A DNA stretch of 64,000 bases from Paramoeba atlantica (Eukaryota > Discosea): positions 124,001 through 188,000 of the forward strand of contig CDRNVI010000163.1 in the NCBI GenBank assembly GCA_977017575.1, read 5' to 3'. The position numbers and the translations under genes were made by a program. Below the pieces are notes generated by a model, which had not been told where the DNA came from, made no database searches, and saw only the letters and a list, made by a program, of their open reading frames with translations. Shown here in pieces: positions 21,700 through 34,246 of the stretch; the first letter of the stretch is position 1, and each line of letters begins with the position of its first letter.

Positions 21700-22450
21700 A
21701 CCAAATGACAGAGTTCTTTTTCTTTCAATTTCCCTCCTCTCTCTCTCTTTCTTTTAAGATTTATCTCCCACTCTCTCTCATTTTTTCTTTTTCTCAGTAA
21801 TATTTATTATACAGAGCAAAACAATGAAAAATACCAAATTCAAGACTGGGAAGGGATATCTCAACCAAGCCTGGGCTTATCTTAAAAAAGAGGGAGATGA
21901 TGGGAGGCTCGACTTCAAAAGAACCATTTTTGTCGTTTCGGAATGTGAGGGGGGGGGTGCCATTGGAGTCCCATCTGCCTTCTGGTTGGTTTTCCTTTTT
22001 TTATCTTTCTGAAGAAGACGGGAAGGTGCAGTGGAAGCCGTATCATCATTTTCATCAAAATTGACAAGCTTTTCCAGGATTCATTTTTCTCGTGATCCAC
22101 TGAATAGGGGAGGTGGGCACTACTTTTTCGTTGATTCTTGTCGCCGAGCAAATGTTGGCCTTGTTGTGGAAATGGTTCGTTCTGGCATTTGGAGTCGGAC
22201 CATGGGAGGGGAAATCTTTTGAAGATGGATTTGATCACTCTCGTGGAGGATACCACCCAGGCTGCAAATTGTTGGGATGCAGGAGAAATTTCTTCCAATT
22301 CATCCGACCAACATATGGCTGTGAAAGGAAAAGACGCTGCAATCACTGCACACATGAGATATTCCCAAGGAGCATTTGAGCAATGTTATGTCTTCCCTCT
22401 CATCGTTGAAGTATAAACAGGCTGTTATCGAAGGGGAGGCTGCCACTGAG
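21700..22450. other. Unresolved, possibly coding region
   Basis: Less AT-biased than the flanks. Overlapping frames are open on both strands: plus 21824-22012, 22031-22222 and 22138-22416; minus 21915-22355. The longest sensible plus frame ends in a segment beginning MDLITLVEDTTQAANCW and continuing through MAVKGKDAA. A run of nine Gs at 21948-21956 separates two plus frames that would otherwise read on, so this could be a decayed gene or contain a homopolymer sequencing error. No family recognised. Confidence 0.35.
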
Positions 22451-22776
22451 ATTGATGATGATGAGAAGAAAAGAAATGAGAAAGCAGAAAAAAGAGAACA
22501 CAAAACTCACCAAAAATGAAACGACACTCACCAAAATAAAGGACTTTTTGTTGGTGTCCCTTTTTTTCGCTGAAACTTTATTTTTGGGAGCCCTCTTTTT
22601 TCTGTTTTTTGGAGAATGTTTTGGTTGAAAGATAATCAGTGAATGTTTTTTGCCATTTTTTTTTCGATTCTTTTCTTTTCAACAAAAAAACAAAAACTTT
22701 TGTTTTTTGAAAAAGAAAAAACTTTCTTTGGTTGTTTTTGAAAAAAGAAAAAAGAAAACTTCACATATCGCCCAAA

Positions 22777-25576
22777 ATGTCTGTCTTGTCGAATTTTTGG
22801 AGTCTTGTTGACGACGAAGAGGAGGAACGAAACCAGAAAGAGACAACTTCTTCTTCTTCGAATGTTGAAAAGAAGAAAACTTCTTCTTCTTTTTCTGCTG
22901 ATGAATATTCTTTGGCCAGGCCTTTGAGTCTTTTGTTTGCGTCTTTTCTTGAATGAGAAATGTGGAAAGAAGAGAGAGAGAGAAACACCTTCGTTTTCGA
23001 GAGAGAGAAGAGAGAAGAGATCAAACGATTTCTTTCTTTCTTCTTTTCTTCTTCTTTTTCTCTTGTGTTGGACATGAGTGAAAAAAAGGTCAAAAGCGAC
23101 TTCACATGATGAAAATATCATTTTCTTCTTCTCATTATTTTCGAGAAGAAGAATAAAAAATTTTGGAACAAAATTACTCCGAAAAATTGGATCTCTTTTT
23201 TTTTTCTTTTTTCTTTGTTTCTTTTCTTTGTTTTCTTTCTTCTTTTTTTTCTTTGTTTCTTTGTTTCTTTTTCTTTCTTTTCATCACTTTTTATCAAAAA
23301 AAAAAAAGTGATGGAGTGGAAAGATGAAGATAGTGAAGTTTGGAATGTGATGGCAAAACCTTTGTTGCAATTGATGAAGAATCTTTCTTCTCATTTTTCT
23401 CAGATCAAGAATTGGAGTTTGAGTCGTTTTACTTCTCTCAAACGAAATGAGGTTTTTCTTTTTTTCTTTTTCTTTCTTTTTTTCTTTTTTCTTTTTCTTT
23501 TTCTTTTTCTTTTGAAATGAAAAATTTAAGAGAAAAATCATTTTCTCTCTTTTTTTTCTCTGATTTCTTTTCTTCTTCTTCAAGATGGAATTGTGTTCAT
23601 TAATTGGTGATTCATTGAGAGAATATTGGGACAATATTTTGCTTTTTACAGTATTTTCTTTTCTTTTTCTTTTTCTTCTTTTTTCTCTTTCCTTTCTTTT
23701 CTTTCTTTTCTTTTCTTCTCTTTCTTTTCTGACTTGAATAAAAATAAATAAAGTCAGAAAAGAAATCAAAAGTCCCACAACTTGATAACCCAACACAAAC
23801 TCATTGGGCAATCTCTTTTCGAATGATTCTTGAGGTAATTTGTGATCTATTTTTTGAAGAAAAGAGAAGAGAGAGAATGGGAAAAGAGAAGAGAAAAGAA
23901 GAAGAGAGAGAGAAAGCAATAACTTTGAAAAAGGGGACGGGAAAAGAAATTGAAGAAGAAAAGAGTCATCAAGCTCGAAAAGCTCTCCTTTTCTTTCTTG
24001 AGGTTTTCTTCTTTTTTTCTATTCTTTTTTTCTTTTTCTTTCTTTTCTTCCTTGATTCATCAAACCACTCCACATTATCAATTCATTTTATGAATGAATA
24101 AAAAGAGAACAACAGAAAAAGAGGGTTGTGAAAGTTTTGTAGGAGAATCATGATTCCGATATTTAATTAATTTGCTCATTATTTATTTCATAATTAATTA
24201 ATTAATTGATTTAATAATAATAATAATAATAAATAAATAAAAGAGAACAACGGAAAAAGAGAGTTGTGAAAGTTTTGTAGGAGAATCACTGCTAAAATAT
24301 TTGAGTTCTCATTTTATTGATCCCTGTAATGCTTTTATTGGTATGACTCCTTCTCATCGTCTCATTTTTGGTTTGTTTTTCTTTCTCATTTTCTTCTTTT
24401 TTTTCTTTTTCTTTTTCTTTTTGCAAAAAAATGTTTGTTGATTTATATAATTTTATTGTTGTTCTCATTTCTGTTATTTTTCTTTTTCTTCTTTCTTTTC
24501 CCAAAATCTTAAACAATCAATAGAAACGGCAAAACCACAAAAATCACTTGCAATAAAAAGTGTACAAGAAACTCAATTCGAAAAAATTCAATCTCTCCTT
24601 ACGGTTTCTTCTCCTTCTCCACTTTTTTTACTTTCTTTCTCTCTTTTCATTTTCTTTCTCTTTTTTTCTCTCTCTCTTTCTCTCTCTCTTCTTCTCTTTC
24701 TTATTCTTGTTGACAGTCTAAGAAAAGAAAAGAAATCAAACTTCGATCAGCTCTTGTCTCACAAAAACGGTTCTTCTCCAATTTTTTTTTTTATTTCTGA
24801 ATTTTCCTGAATTTTTTTTAATAGGGGACGATCGAGAACCGACAATAAGTTTCTCTTCTTTTCTCTTCTCTTCTCTTCTCTTCTCTTCTTGTTGATCCCT
24901 ATTTTCACAATTAATTTTGAATATTGAATACTCTTCTTTTCTAATTCCTTCTTTTCTTTCTTTTTTTCTCCAACATAGAATTTCTCAATTCCAACCACCA
25001 TCAACATCAACATCAACAACAACATCATCAACACCATTATCATCTCTTTTATCGACCTTGCCTTTATCGCCAAAAATGGCAACGACGGCATCAACAACAC
25101 CACCATCAACAATCCCGTTTTTATTATCTTCATCTTCATCTACAACGACAACACCATCTTCATCTTCAACAACAACAACAACAACAACATTACCATCTCC
25201 ATCAACTGCAAAAATCGCATCTCCACTCTCATCATCTATACCAAAAATAAGAGATTTCTCTTCTCCCTCTCTCACTCTCTCTTCTCCCTCCTCTCCTCTC
25301 TCAGCCCTCTCTCTCCTTCCCCTCTCTCCTTCCCCCTCTTCTCTCTCTCCCCCCTCTTCTTCTCCCCTCTCTCCCCTCCCATCTTCCAAAAGAAAAGCAT
25401 TTTACCAAAAGAACAGTTTCCCTCTTCCTTCTTATTCTTATTCTTGTGAGAGAGAAGAACTCTTTCATCTTGAAGAGTTGTTGTGTTTGTGGGCTGAGAT
25501 TGATGATGATGCTTTTTTGGCTTTTCAAGTTCGGAAATGGGTTCTTGAAAAGCGTTTAAGAGAGGTTTTTATTTAG

Positions 25577-25659
<83 letters not shown>

Positions 25660-25785
25660 TTATTATTTATTTATTTATTTATTTATTATTTATTTTATCA
25701 ATTATCAATTATTAATTATTATTCTTTCTTGTAAAATGATAAATATATTTTTGTCTTTTTATTTATTTGTTTGTTATTTTTTGTT

Positions 25786-25816
<31 letters not shown>

Positions 25817-27882
25817 TTATTTTATTTTATTTTGTTCCCTTATTCTGATTTCTTTATTTTTGAATAGAAACATCAAATAACCGGAGAAAGAGAAGAGAAG
25901 AGAGAAGAGAGGAGAGAAGAGGAGAGAAGAGAGAGAAATGAAGAAGGGGAGAGAGATTTGGGCGGAGATAAAAACTTGATGAGGAAAGAAATTTTTTATG
26001 CAAAAGTTCTCTTTTTCTCTTTTTCTCTTTTTCTTTTTTTTTCATTTCTTTTTCTTTTTCTTTTCTCTCTTTTCTCTTTCTCTCTCCTCTCTCTTCTCAT
26101 TGAAATGAAAAGGACGAAGAACATGTGGATCAGGCAATGGAAGCTCTTCTTACTTTACGGTTCTCTCTCTCTCCTTCTCTCTCCCTTCTCTCTTTTCTCT
26201 CCCTTCTCTCTTTTTTATTTTTTTTTGAATTGAATAGGAGAGATTATGCCGCAGATGAAAAATATCAAATGGTTTCTCTTTCTCTTCTCTTTCTTCTCTT
26301 TCTTCTCTCTCTCTCTCTTTCTTTTCTAATCTTTCTTCTCTTTCTCTCTCTTCTCTCAAAGGAGTCAGATAGTGTTTTTGAGACGCTTCGGGTTCTTCTT
26401 CCTTTTTCTTCTTCTTTTGTTTTAAAATTTCTCTCACTTCTCTCTCTCTCTCTCTTTTTTATTTTCCTCTTCTCCCTTCTCTTCTCTCTTCTCTCTTCTC
26501 TCTTCTCTCTTCTCTTGACAGGGAACACTTGTAATAATCCAATTACCAGAAACATTCAAAAAAAGTGACAAACAACTCAAATATTGTTTTGGAAACGCTT
26601 CTCTTCCCTCTCTTCTTCTTGACCTGAGAGAGAGAGAGAGGAATGAAGGAGAGGAAGAGGAGAGAGAGAGAGGAGAGAGAGGGGGAGAGAGAGGGGGAGA
26701 GAGAGAGAGGAAGAAGAGAGAGGGGTTGTTTCTTTTTGGGAGGATATTGTTTGGTTCTGTGGAGAGAGAGAGGGCGATTGTTTCGATTTCTCCTTTTGAG
26801 TTTGGGGGGAAGAGAGAGAGGGCCAGGTGGGCTTATTCTCTTGCTCTTCCTCCTGTTCAAGAGGTTTTTTTTTTTAAATTTTTTTTAATTTTTTTTTTAA
26901 ATTTTTTTTTAATTTTTTTTTTAATTTTTTTTTTTAATTTTTTTTTTAATTTTTTTTTTTTAAATTTTTTTTTCTCTCTCTTTTTTGTTCTCGAAATGAA
27001 GAATGAAAGAATAAATCTTATAATAAAATAAATAAAATAAAATAAAATAAAATAAAATAAAATAAAATAAAATAAAATAAAAAACAAAACAAAATAGGAA
27101 GAGACAGAAATAGAGTCGATGATTGTTGTGGAGGTGGGTCTCCAAAATATTTATCCTTTTTCTTCTTATGGGTTTTTTTATTTATTTTTTCTTTATTTTT
27201 TCTTTTCTTTTTTTCTTTTTTTTCTTTTTTTTTTCTTTTTTTTTTTCTTTTTTTTCTTTTTTTTTCTTTTTTTTTTCATTTTTTTTTCATTTTTTTTAAA
27301 ATTGTTTCTTTTCTTTTTTTTCTCAAGAGAACAAATCGAAGAGCCAAAGTTTACATTTGTAGAAGAGCCTCTTTTTCATGTTTATGAGGTCAATTTTATT
27401 TTATTTTTATTTTTTCCTTTCTTTTCTTTTCTTTTCTTTTCTTTTCTTTTCTTTTCTTGGAATTGTTATTCTCTGTTTTTTTTATTATTATTAAAATATT
27501 CTATTTCTTTCTTGTTTTTCTTCTCTTTCCTCTCTCTCTTCTTTCTCTCTCTCTCTCTCTCCTTTTTCAGATTGCATCAAAAGAGATAAAATGGAGAATA
27601 GGATCACTTTTAAGCCAACAAGGAATTCCCTCTGAATTTTTAATTCAACTCTTTTCCTCGAATAATTCACCTTCTTTTCGTAATGTTTTCTTTTTGTTAT
27701 CAAAATCAAAGAAATAAAGAAGAAACAAAGAAGAAATAAAAAAGAAGAATTATTTATCAAAAAATAAAAATAAAAATAAAAATAAAAAACAAACCAATAA
27801 TCAATAATCAATAATCAATAATAAATAATAAATAAAAAATAAAAAATAAAAAATAAAAAATAATAAATAAAAAATAAAAAAT

Positions 27883-27914
<32 letters not shown>

Positions 27915-30900
27915 TAAAAAAAAACAGCGAAAGATATATTTGAATGTGAATATTTATGTCATCAATTGACCCAAATGGATCGAATTGCTTCTACTCATAT
28001 TACAGAAGTTCTCTCTCTCTCTCTTTCTCTCTTTCTCTCTCTCTTCTCTCTCTTTTCTTTATGTCATCATCGATTACCTCTCTTCTCCTCTCTCACCCAT
28101 TCTTCTCACCATTCCCTTTCTCCCTTCCCTCTCCTCTCTCCCTTTTCTCTCACCCTTTCCCCTCTCCCTCTCCTCTCTCCCTTTTCTCTCCCTCTCTCCT
28201 CTCTCCCTCTCTCCCTTCCCTCTCTCCCTTCCCTCTCTCCTCTCTCCTCTCTCCTCTCTCCTCTCTCCTCTCTCCTCTCTCCTCTCTCCCTTCTTTCTTC
28301 TCTTTTCCAAAAAATAAATAAAATAACAGAAATCAGAATGGGGGGAGGAATTAACTTTGTGGATGAATTGTTCTCTTCTTGCTTCTCTTCAAGCTTTGAA
28401 ATTTCAACGCCAGGTCTTATTTTCTCTTTCTCTCTTTCTTTTCTCTCTTTGTCTCTTTCTCTCTCTTTCTTCTTCTCTCTCTCTCAATCTCTCTTTCTCT
28501 TTCTTTTAGGTTTTCTTTCCTGAGATTGGGATTTACGAGGATGGCTTTCGAAAATATGCTGCTCAAGTCCTTTTCTTTTTCTCTTTTTTTTTTTTTGCTA
28601 TTTTTTGTTTGTTTTTTATTTTGTTTTTTATTTTTTGTTTGTTTTTTGGTTTCTTTTTTTTTGTGTTTGATTCATTTCTTTTCTCTATTTCTCCCTCTCT
28701 TCTTTCTCTCTTCTTTCTCTCTTCTTCTTTTTTCTCTTTCCTCTCTCTTATTAATTAGGTAATCAAATGTGCGACTATGAGATATGAGGGAATTCGGTCT
28801 CTTTTACGTTCAAAAATTGGCGCTGTTGTTCAACATGTTCTCTCTTTTCTCTCTCTTTCTCTCTCCTCTCTCTTCTCTCTAATCTTATTCTTCTTTTTCT
28901 CCTTTCTCTCCTCTCTCTCCTTTCTCTCCTCTCTCTCTTGTTCCTCTTTCTCTCTCTTCTCTCTTCTAAGGTAAATGAGATACTTGATGGAACAGAGAAG
29001 GCAGATCTTACTTCTTGGTGGTTGCAAGAAATTGAGGTTCTCTCCTTTCTCTCTCTCTCTTCTCTCTTTCTTTTTTCTCTCTCTCCTTTCTCTCTCCCTT
29101 TCCTCTCTCTCCTTTTTCCTTTCTCACCCTTCTCTTTTCTCTCCCCTCTCCTCTCCTCTCTTTTCTCCCCTCTTATTCTCTCCTCTCTCTCTCTCTTCTC
29201 TTTCTTTCATTTTAGGATTCCGTGGACTGTTATTTAGAGAGAGAGGGATTGTCATACTCTTTAAGTGATGATTATATTAATCAACCTCTTCAAAATCCTC
29301 TCAAGGTTTTCTCTCTCTCTCTCTCTCTCTCTTCTCTCTTACTCTCTTACTCTCTTTTCTTTCTTTCTCTTTTTCTCTTTCTCTTTCTCTCTCTTTCTCT
29401 GCTTTCTTTTTCTTTTCATCTTTTCACAGAATCCTATTTTTATTAACTCCCTTCTTCTCTTTCTCCCTTTTCCTTCTTCTCTCTTTCTTTCTCTTTTTGT
29501 AGACACAAAAAGAACACAAATTATTAGTTGAAATATTAACCCCAAATAAATCTGATTCTCATTTTCTTCTTCAGTTTGTTCAGGTTTTTTCTTTCTTTCT
29601 TTTTCTCTCTTTTCTCTTTTCTCTCTCTTCCTCTCTCTCTCCTCTTCCTCTCTTTCATGTCTCTCTTTCTATCTTTCTCTCTCCTTTCTCTCTCTCTCAA
29701 ACAATCAAAAACAGGAATTAAAAGAAAGAATTTATATTCGATTAAATTCATATATGAATGATGTCACCGCTGTTTTGGAATTGTTTAAAGACGAAATCTC
29801 TCTTGAGTTTCTCTCTCTCTTTTCTTTCTCTTTCTCTTTCTCTTCTCTCTCTTTTCTCTCTTCTCTTTCTCTCCCTTTCTCTCTTTTCTCTTATCTTTCT
29901 CTCTCTCTTTTCTCCTCTTTCTTTCTTTCTTTTTCTCTTCTCTTTCCCTTCTCTTTGTTCTCGTCTTTTTCTAAATTTCTTTTTGTCAGAAATGAGGATT
30001 CTTCATCTCAGGTTTCTTCTTTCTCCCTTCTCTTCTTTCTTCTCTCTTCTCTCTTCTCTTCTCTTTTCTCTCAAACTGTTTCTCTTTTTTCTTTCTTTTT
30101 GTCTTGGTTAATTTAAAAAAAAATAGAAATGTGTCAAAAGACATCTTTCAAAGATATTTACAAATAGGTTTTTTCTTTTTCTTTTCTAATTTCCTTTTTA
30201 CTAACATCTTTTCTTTCTCTTTCCTTCTCTCTTTCTCTCTAGTATCAAGAGTATCCCAACACTGATGGCAGATTTAAAATATATTCAAGAAATGGAATCT
30301 CTCGAAGAAGAATTTGAAGTTCTTCTCTTTCTCTTTCTTTCTTTTTTTTCTTTCTCTTTTTTCTTTCTTTTCTTTCTCTCTTTCTCTCTCTTTTTCTTAT
30401 TTTTTTCTCATTTTAACATTAATATAAATAGGAAAGAATTAAAACAGGAGAACAAAAGGCAACTCCTCTTCATCTCTCTCATGTTGTTCCTATTTCTGGT
30501 ATTTTTCTTCTCTCTTTTTCTTCTCTCTTTTCACTTTTATTTTTTTCTCTCTTTTTCATATTTTTTCTTCTCTTTCTCTCTTCTTCTCCTCTTCCCTTCC
30601 CTCTCTCTCTTTCCTTTCTCTCTCTCTCTCTTTTCAGGATTAATATTTGGGAGAATAATGATAATAGAACAAGAGTACCAAACTGCACTAGATGTTTGGG
30701 CACCTCATCTTCTTAAAGAAAATCTCTTTCCTTCTCCTTCTCTCTCTTCTTCTCTCTCTTCTTCTACTTCTCTTTCTTCTCTCTCTTCTTCTCGGTTCTC
30801 TTCTTCTCCTTCTTGGCTCTCTTCTACCTCTTTTTCTTCTCTTTCTTTCCCTCCTCAAGAGGAGAGAAGAGATGAGAAAGAGAGAGAAGAGAAAGAAGGA

Positions 30901-32865
30901 GAGAGAAAGAGAGAAGAAAGAGAGGGAATTGTAGAGAGAAGGAGATCAAGGAGAGTTTCAACTGATACACTCAAATTTTTAGAACAATTATTATCAAATA
31001 TTGAAGAGGAAGAGAGAGGAGAGAAGGAGAGAGAAGGGAAGAGAGAAGGGGAGAGAGGAGAGGAGAGAGAGAATATCGAAGAGGATTTAGATATGCAAGG
31101 TTTGGTTTCTTTTATTTATTTATTTTTCATTTAATTTTACTTTCATTTTATTTCAAAAATATTGAAAAAATGATTTTTTTTGATTTATCAATTTTTGAGG
31201 AATCATTTTCAGTTTTAATCTCATTTTTTTATTTTACAAAAAAGGTCCTATTCTCCGTCAACTATTAAATCGAAGTGAAACTTCTTCTTCTCTTCTCCAC
31301 TTAACTGTCAGAAGGTTTCTTTTTCCTTTCTATTTCTCTTTCTTCCTTTTCTTTTTTCCCTCTCTTTTGTGCTGATTTTGGATCCAAAAAGTTCTCGATT
31401 ATTCATAGAAAACCCACAACAACTTTCGGAATCTCTGAACGAACATGGTCACGATAATTCGTCACACCTTCTTCCCCCGCGTCCTTCCATTTCCCCCTCT
31501 TCTCCTCTCTCTTCTCTCTCTTCTCTCTCTTCAACAACTGCTACTTCCCCTCTTTTGTTGTCTCCTCATTCCTATAGCAACTCTCCAATTTCTTCTCTCC
31601 CTTCTTCTACATTCCCTCCTCCTCTTTCTCCTCCTCACTCCTCTCTCCAACCTTCTTCTCCTTCTTTCTCTACACCTTCTTTCTCTTCTTCTTCTCGACG
31701 ACGTTCAAATTCCCTTCCTCGATCTCCCTTCCCTCCTCCTTTCTCTTCTTCTCCAAGAAACCAAGCTTTTCTTTATCCCAACAAAGAAGAGAAACAAAAT
31801 GAGAACGAGAGAAAAAGGATCCAAACAAGGTGGAAAGAGGAAGCGAGAGAGGTGGTGACAGTGGGGAAAACAAAAACAAAAACACCATCTTCAACGGCTA
31901 CAACATCATTAATATCAAGACCAACTCCAACAAATCCAACATCAAGAACAAACAAAATAACAACATCATTAATCTCAAGATCAACACCAACATCTCCAGT
32001 TTTAAAACCAAAAATAGCACCATCACCATTAGCATCTTCTGCCTTCCCAACTCCAACATCAAAACCTAAACTAACATCATCCCGGTCGTCACCATCACCA
32101 CCATCACCAACACCACCACCACCACCACAAACACCAACAACATCATCATCAACGACATCGACAACAAGACCATCATCATCTTCATCACCAACATTAACAA
32201 CAACATCAACAACTTCAATAACAAGACCACCATCACCACCATCACCATCATCAACCTCAAAAAGACCACAACTAAAATACCTTTTTCAAATTAAAAAAAG
32301 ACCAACAGCTCCCTCTCTCTATTCCTCTCAATCCACTCTCTCTCAATCTCTCGTCATCCGCTCTCTCTCTCCCCCTCCTCCCTCTCCCCCTCACTCCTCT
32401 CCCCCTCCACCCTCTGTTTATCAACAAACTAGAGAAACAGAAAAAAGAATAACGGACAAGAGTTTTGATGACCCAATAACCGACCTGACAACAGATATAA
32501 CAATCAAATTAACAACAGATGAGACAATAGATGAGACAACAGACCATTTTATTGAAGACTTTCTTGAAGAACAAAAAACAGACAAAAAAGATCAAACAAC
32601 AGAGAAAGAGAAAAGAGAGAGAATAATAGAGAAATCGACCCCAGGAAGAACATCTCCCCCAGCATGGAATGTTTCTCCCTCTCTGAGAACGCTGGCTTCT
32701 CCTCCTCTCTCTACTTTTGATCCAGGTTTTATTTGTGTTGTTTTGAAGAGTGAGAAAGCAAAAGAGGAAGAAGAGGAAGAAGAGGAAGAAGAGGAAGAAG
32801 AGAAAGAAGAGAAAGAAGAGAAAGAAGAGAAAGAAGAGAAAGAGATTCATTTCTTCTCTTTGTAA
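22777..32865 (+). CDS. Large 33-exon gene of unknown function
   Basis: My model has 33 exons totalling 5070 bases, 1689 residues. They are: 22777-22927, 23309-23451, 23585-23650, 23754-23834, 23865-24002, 24262-24370, 24524-24603, 24717-24769, 24825-24848, 24979-25564, 25868-26005, 26113-26159, 26238-26271, 26362-26391, 26522-26863, 27099-27138, 27330-27388, 27571-27679, 27928-28007, 28330-28413, 28510-28566, 28759-28836, 28971-29036, 29216-29305, 29503-29583, 29715-29806, 29990-30011, 30127-30167, 30243-30318, 30432-30498, 30638-31099, 31245-31314 and 31392-32865. Phases agree at every junction. The middle (exons 18-30) reads as a long helical, hydrophobic-patterned domain with Trp pairs (TSWWLQEIE) and no low complexity. 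Ser/Thr/Pro-rich regions lie at exon 10 and the C-terminus. I recognise no family. Exon 1 is the weakest link, and short open exons at 32980-33130 might belong to the 3' end. Confidence 0.68.
24102..24288 (+). repeat. Partial exon duplication in intron (unknown gene, exon 6)
   Basis: A 49-base segment at 24102-24150 recurs at 24240-24288 with two mismatches. The right copy holds the acceptor and first residues of exon 6 of the unknown gene; the left copy lies in the preceding intron and lacks the rest of the exon. Confidence 0.85.
25570..25820. repeat. TTTA microsatellite
   Basis: About thirty tandem TTTA units, with interruptions, fill the intron between exons 10 and 11 of the unknown gene. 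Confidence 0.9.
26870..27085. repeat. T-run/AA and AAAAT tandem repeats in intron
   Basis: T7-9 runs separated by AA (26870-26970) are followed by about fifteen AAAAT-type units (27026-27080). Both lie in one intron of the unknown gene. Confidence 0.85.
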
Positions 32866-33513
32866 AATTTGACAAAAACGAAAATAGTTGAAATGCCTTC
32901 ATCTCCAAAAGCTCGGTTTCTTATTTTCTTTTTATCATTCTCAAAAGAATTTGTTGACTAATGTTTTTATTTTTTTGGATTTGCAGGGAAATTTTTGGAA
33001 GGTCAGGAAAACACAGAGGTTGAATCAATTGTTTTTTTTTAATTTTAATTATTCTTATTTTTTTTATTTATTTTCTTTTTATTTTCAGAAAGAGTGTTTC
33101 AAGAAAAGAACAAAAAATGAATCTGAACCATAAAAAAAAATATGAATATCTGAATTGCCAAATTTCTCTCTTTCTTTTTCTTCTCTCAAAAAAAAATCTT
33201 TTTCATTGAAATGAGGGTCGAGTCTCCAAAGATTTTTTTTTTGAATTTTGAAAGAGATTTCATTTAAAATAGGATGGTTTTAAAAGAAAAGGGAATGGTC
33301 GTGCATTCAGAAAGATGTCTCATCCATTGAGAGGAGGAACTGGGGGTTTTTGAGAGAAGGGGGAGATGTACATCTGGGAAAAGGGGTTGTCTTTTTAAAA
33401 GGGAAGCTTTTCCAATTTCATATTTGTGGATTCATCAATAATTGTTTATAATATTAAAAATGGTTGAACAATTTATTGTTGGGAGACAATGGATGATGTT
33501 TTTCATTTCCCCC
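32866..33513. other. Intergenic region with possible terminal exons
   Basis: Contains two short open segments bounded by splice-like sites (about 32979-33024 and 33090-33132) that may belong to the upstream gene. The remainder, including the G-rich stretch 33290-33400, shows no supported gene. Confidence 0.35.
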
Positions 33514-33939
33514 TCACAACTCAAGATCAACATAATAAAAGGAATCAGGAGAATCAACCCAAATATACTCTGATTCATCCGAGGAAGGAGAATGGGTAGT
33601 AACAACATCATATCGACTGACAGAATTTTGAAAGATTTGGAAGTGAAAAAACCCCACGCCATTTGTATTTGATGTTTCAGCTTGGAAAAGCAACTGAGTG
33701 GCGGAAGCAAAACCAGTCCATGTCTTACACCAATACTCATCCTTTTGCCAACTTCCAGTGGCAACAGAGCGACTATCAGTGCCAACAATAAGATGCCAAG
33801 TCATTGAATCACCTCCACATGCTGAACAAGGTCCAGTTTTGGCGCAAACTTTATAATCATCCAGAGCATTCAAACTGTTTAGAAGGCTCAAGAAGATTGA
33901 GAGGGTTGAAAAGAATGTCAAAACATTCAATTGTGACAT
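33514..33939 (-). CDS. Small secreted protein, tandem copy A
   Basis: Intronless, 141 residues. Residues 1-25 form a signal peptide (Leu/Phe-rich core, cleavage likely after SLNA). The mature part has four Cys, three in the N-terminal VCAKTGPCSACGG and one in YWCKTW, enough for two disulfides. It contains the block RSVATGSWQKDEYWCK shared word for word with copy B, then alternating beta-strand-like segments ending WVDSPDSFYYVDL. I do not recognise the family. No catalytic motif is evident; a small extracellular binding or structural domain is plausible. Confidence 0.75.
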   Translation of the reverse strand: MSQLNVLTFFSTLSIFLSLLNSLNALDDYKVCAKTGPCSACGGDSMTWHLIVGTDSRSVATGSWQKDEYWCKTWTGFASATQLLFQAETSNTNGVGFFHFQIFQNSVSRYDVVTTHSPSSDESEYIWVDSPDSFYYVDLEL

Positions 33940-34246
33940 CTTGGGCTCGAAAAATCGGAAAAGAATCAAAGAGAGAAGGTTTGAGAAGGAAGAAGAAGAA
34001 GAAGAGAAGAATCCAAAACCAAAAAAGGAGAGAAGAGAATCGAGAGCGACAAATCTGATCGAGCAACACAACCCAACAGAAATCGGAACAAGAAACAAAA
34101 CAAAAAAAGAGAAAAACAAAGAAAAAAAAAATTAGAAAAAAAATTTTAGGCGCAAAACTCACCCAAAAATAATTGAGGAGGTCGGGAAAAAAAAAATAAT
34201 TCTTTGAAAATTCTTTAAAAATAGATTCATCCATTTAATGGAGTCA

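Noticed and set aside
27956..28523. Ser/Leu-rich plus-strand frames of over 150 codons
   Set aside because: Pure CT-repeat intron read in three frames; the flanking exons join in phase without it.
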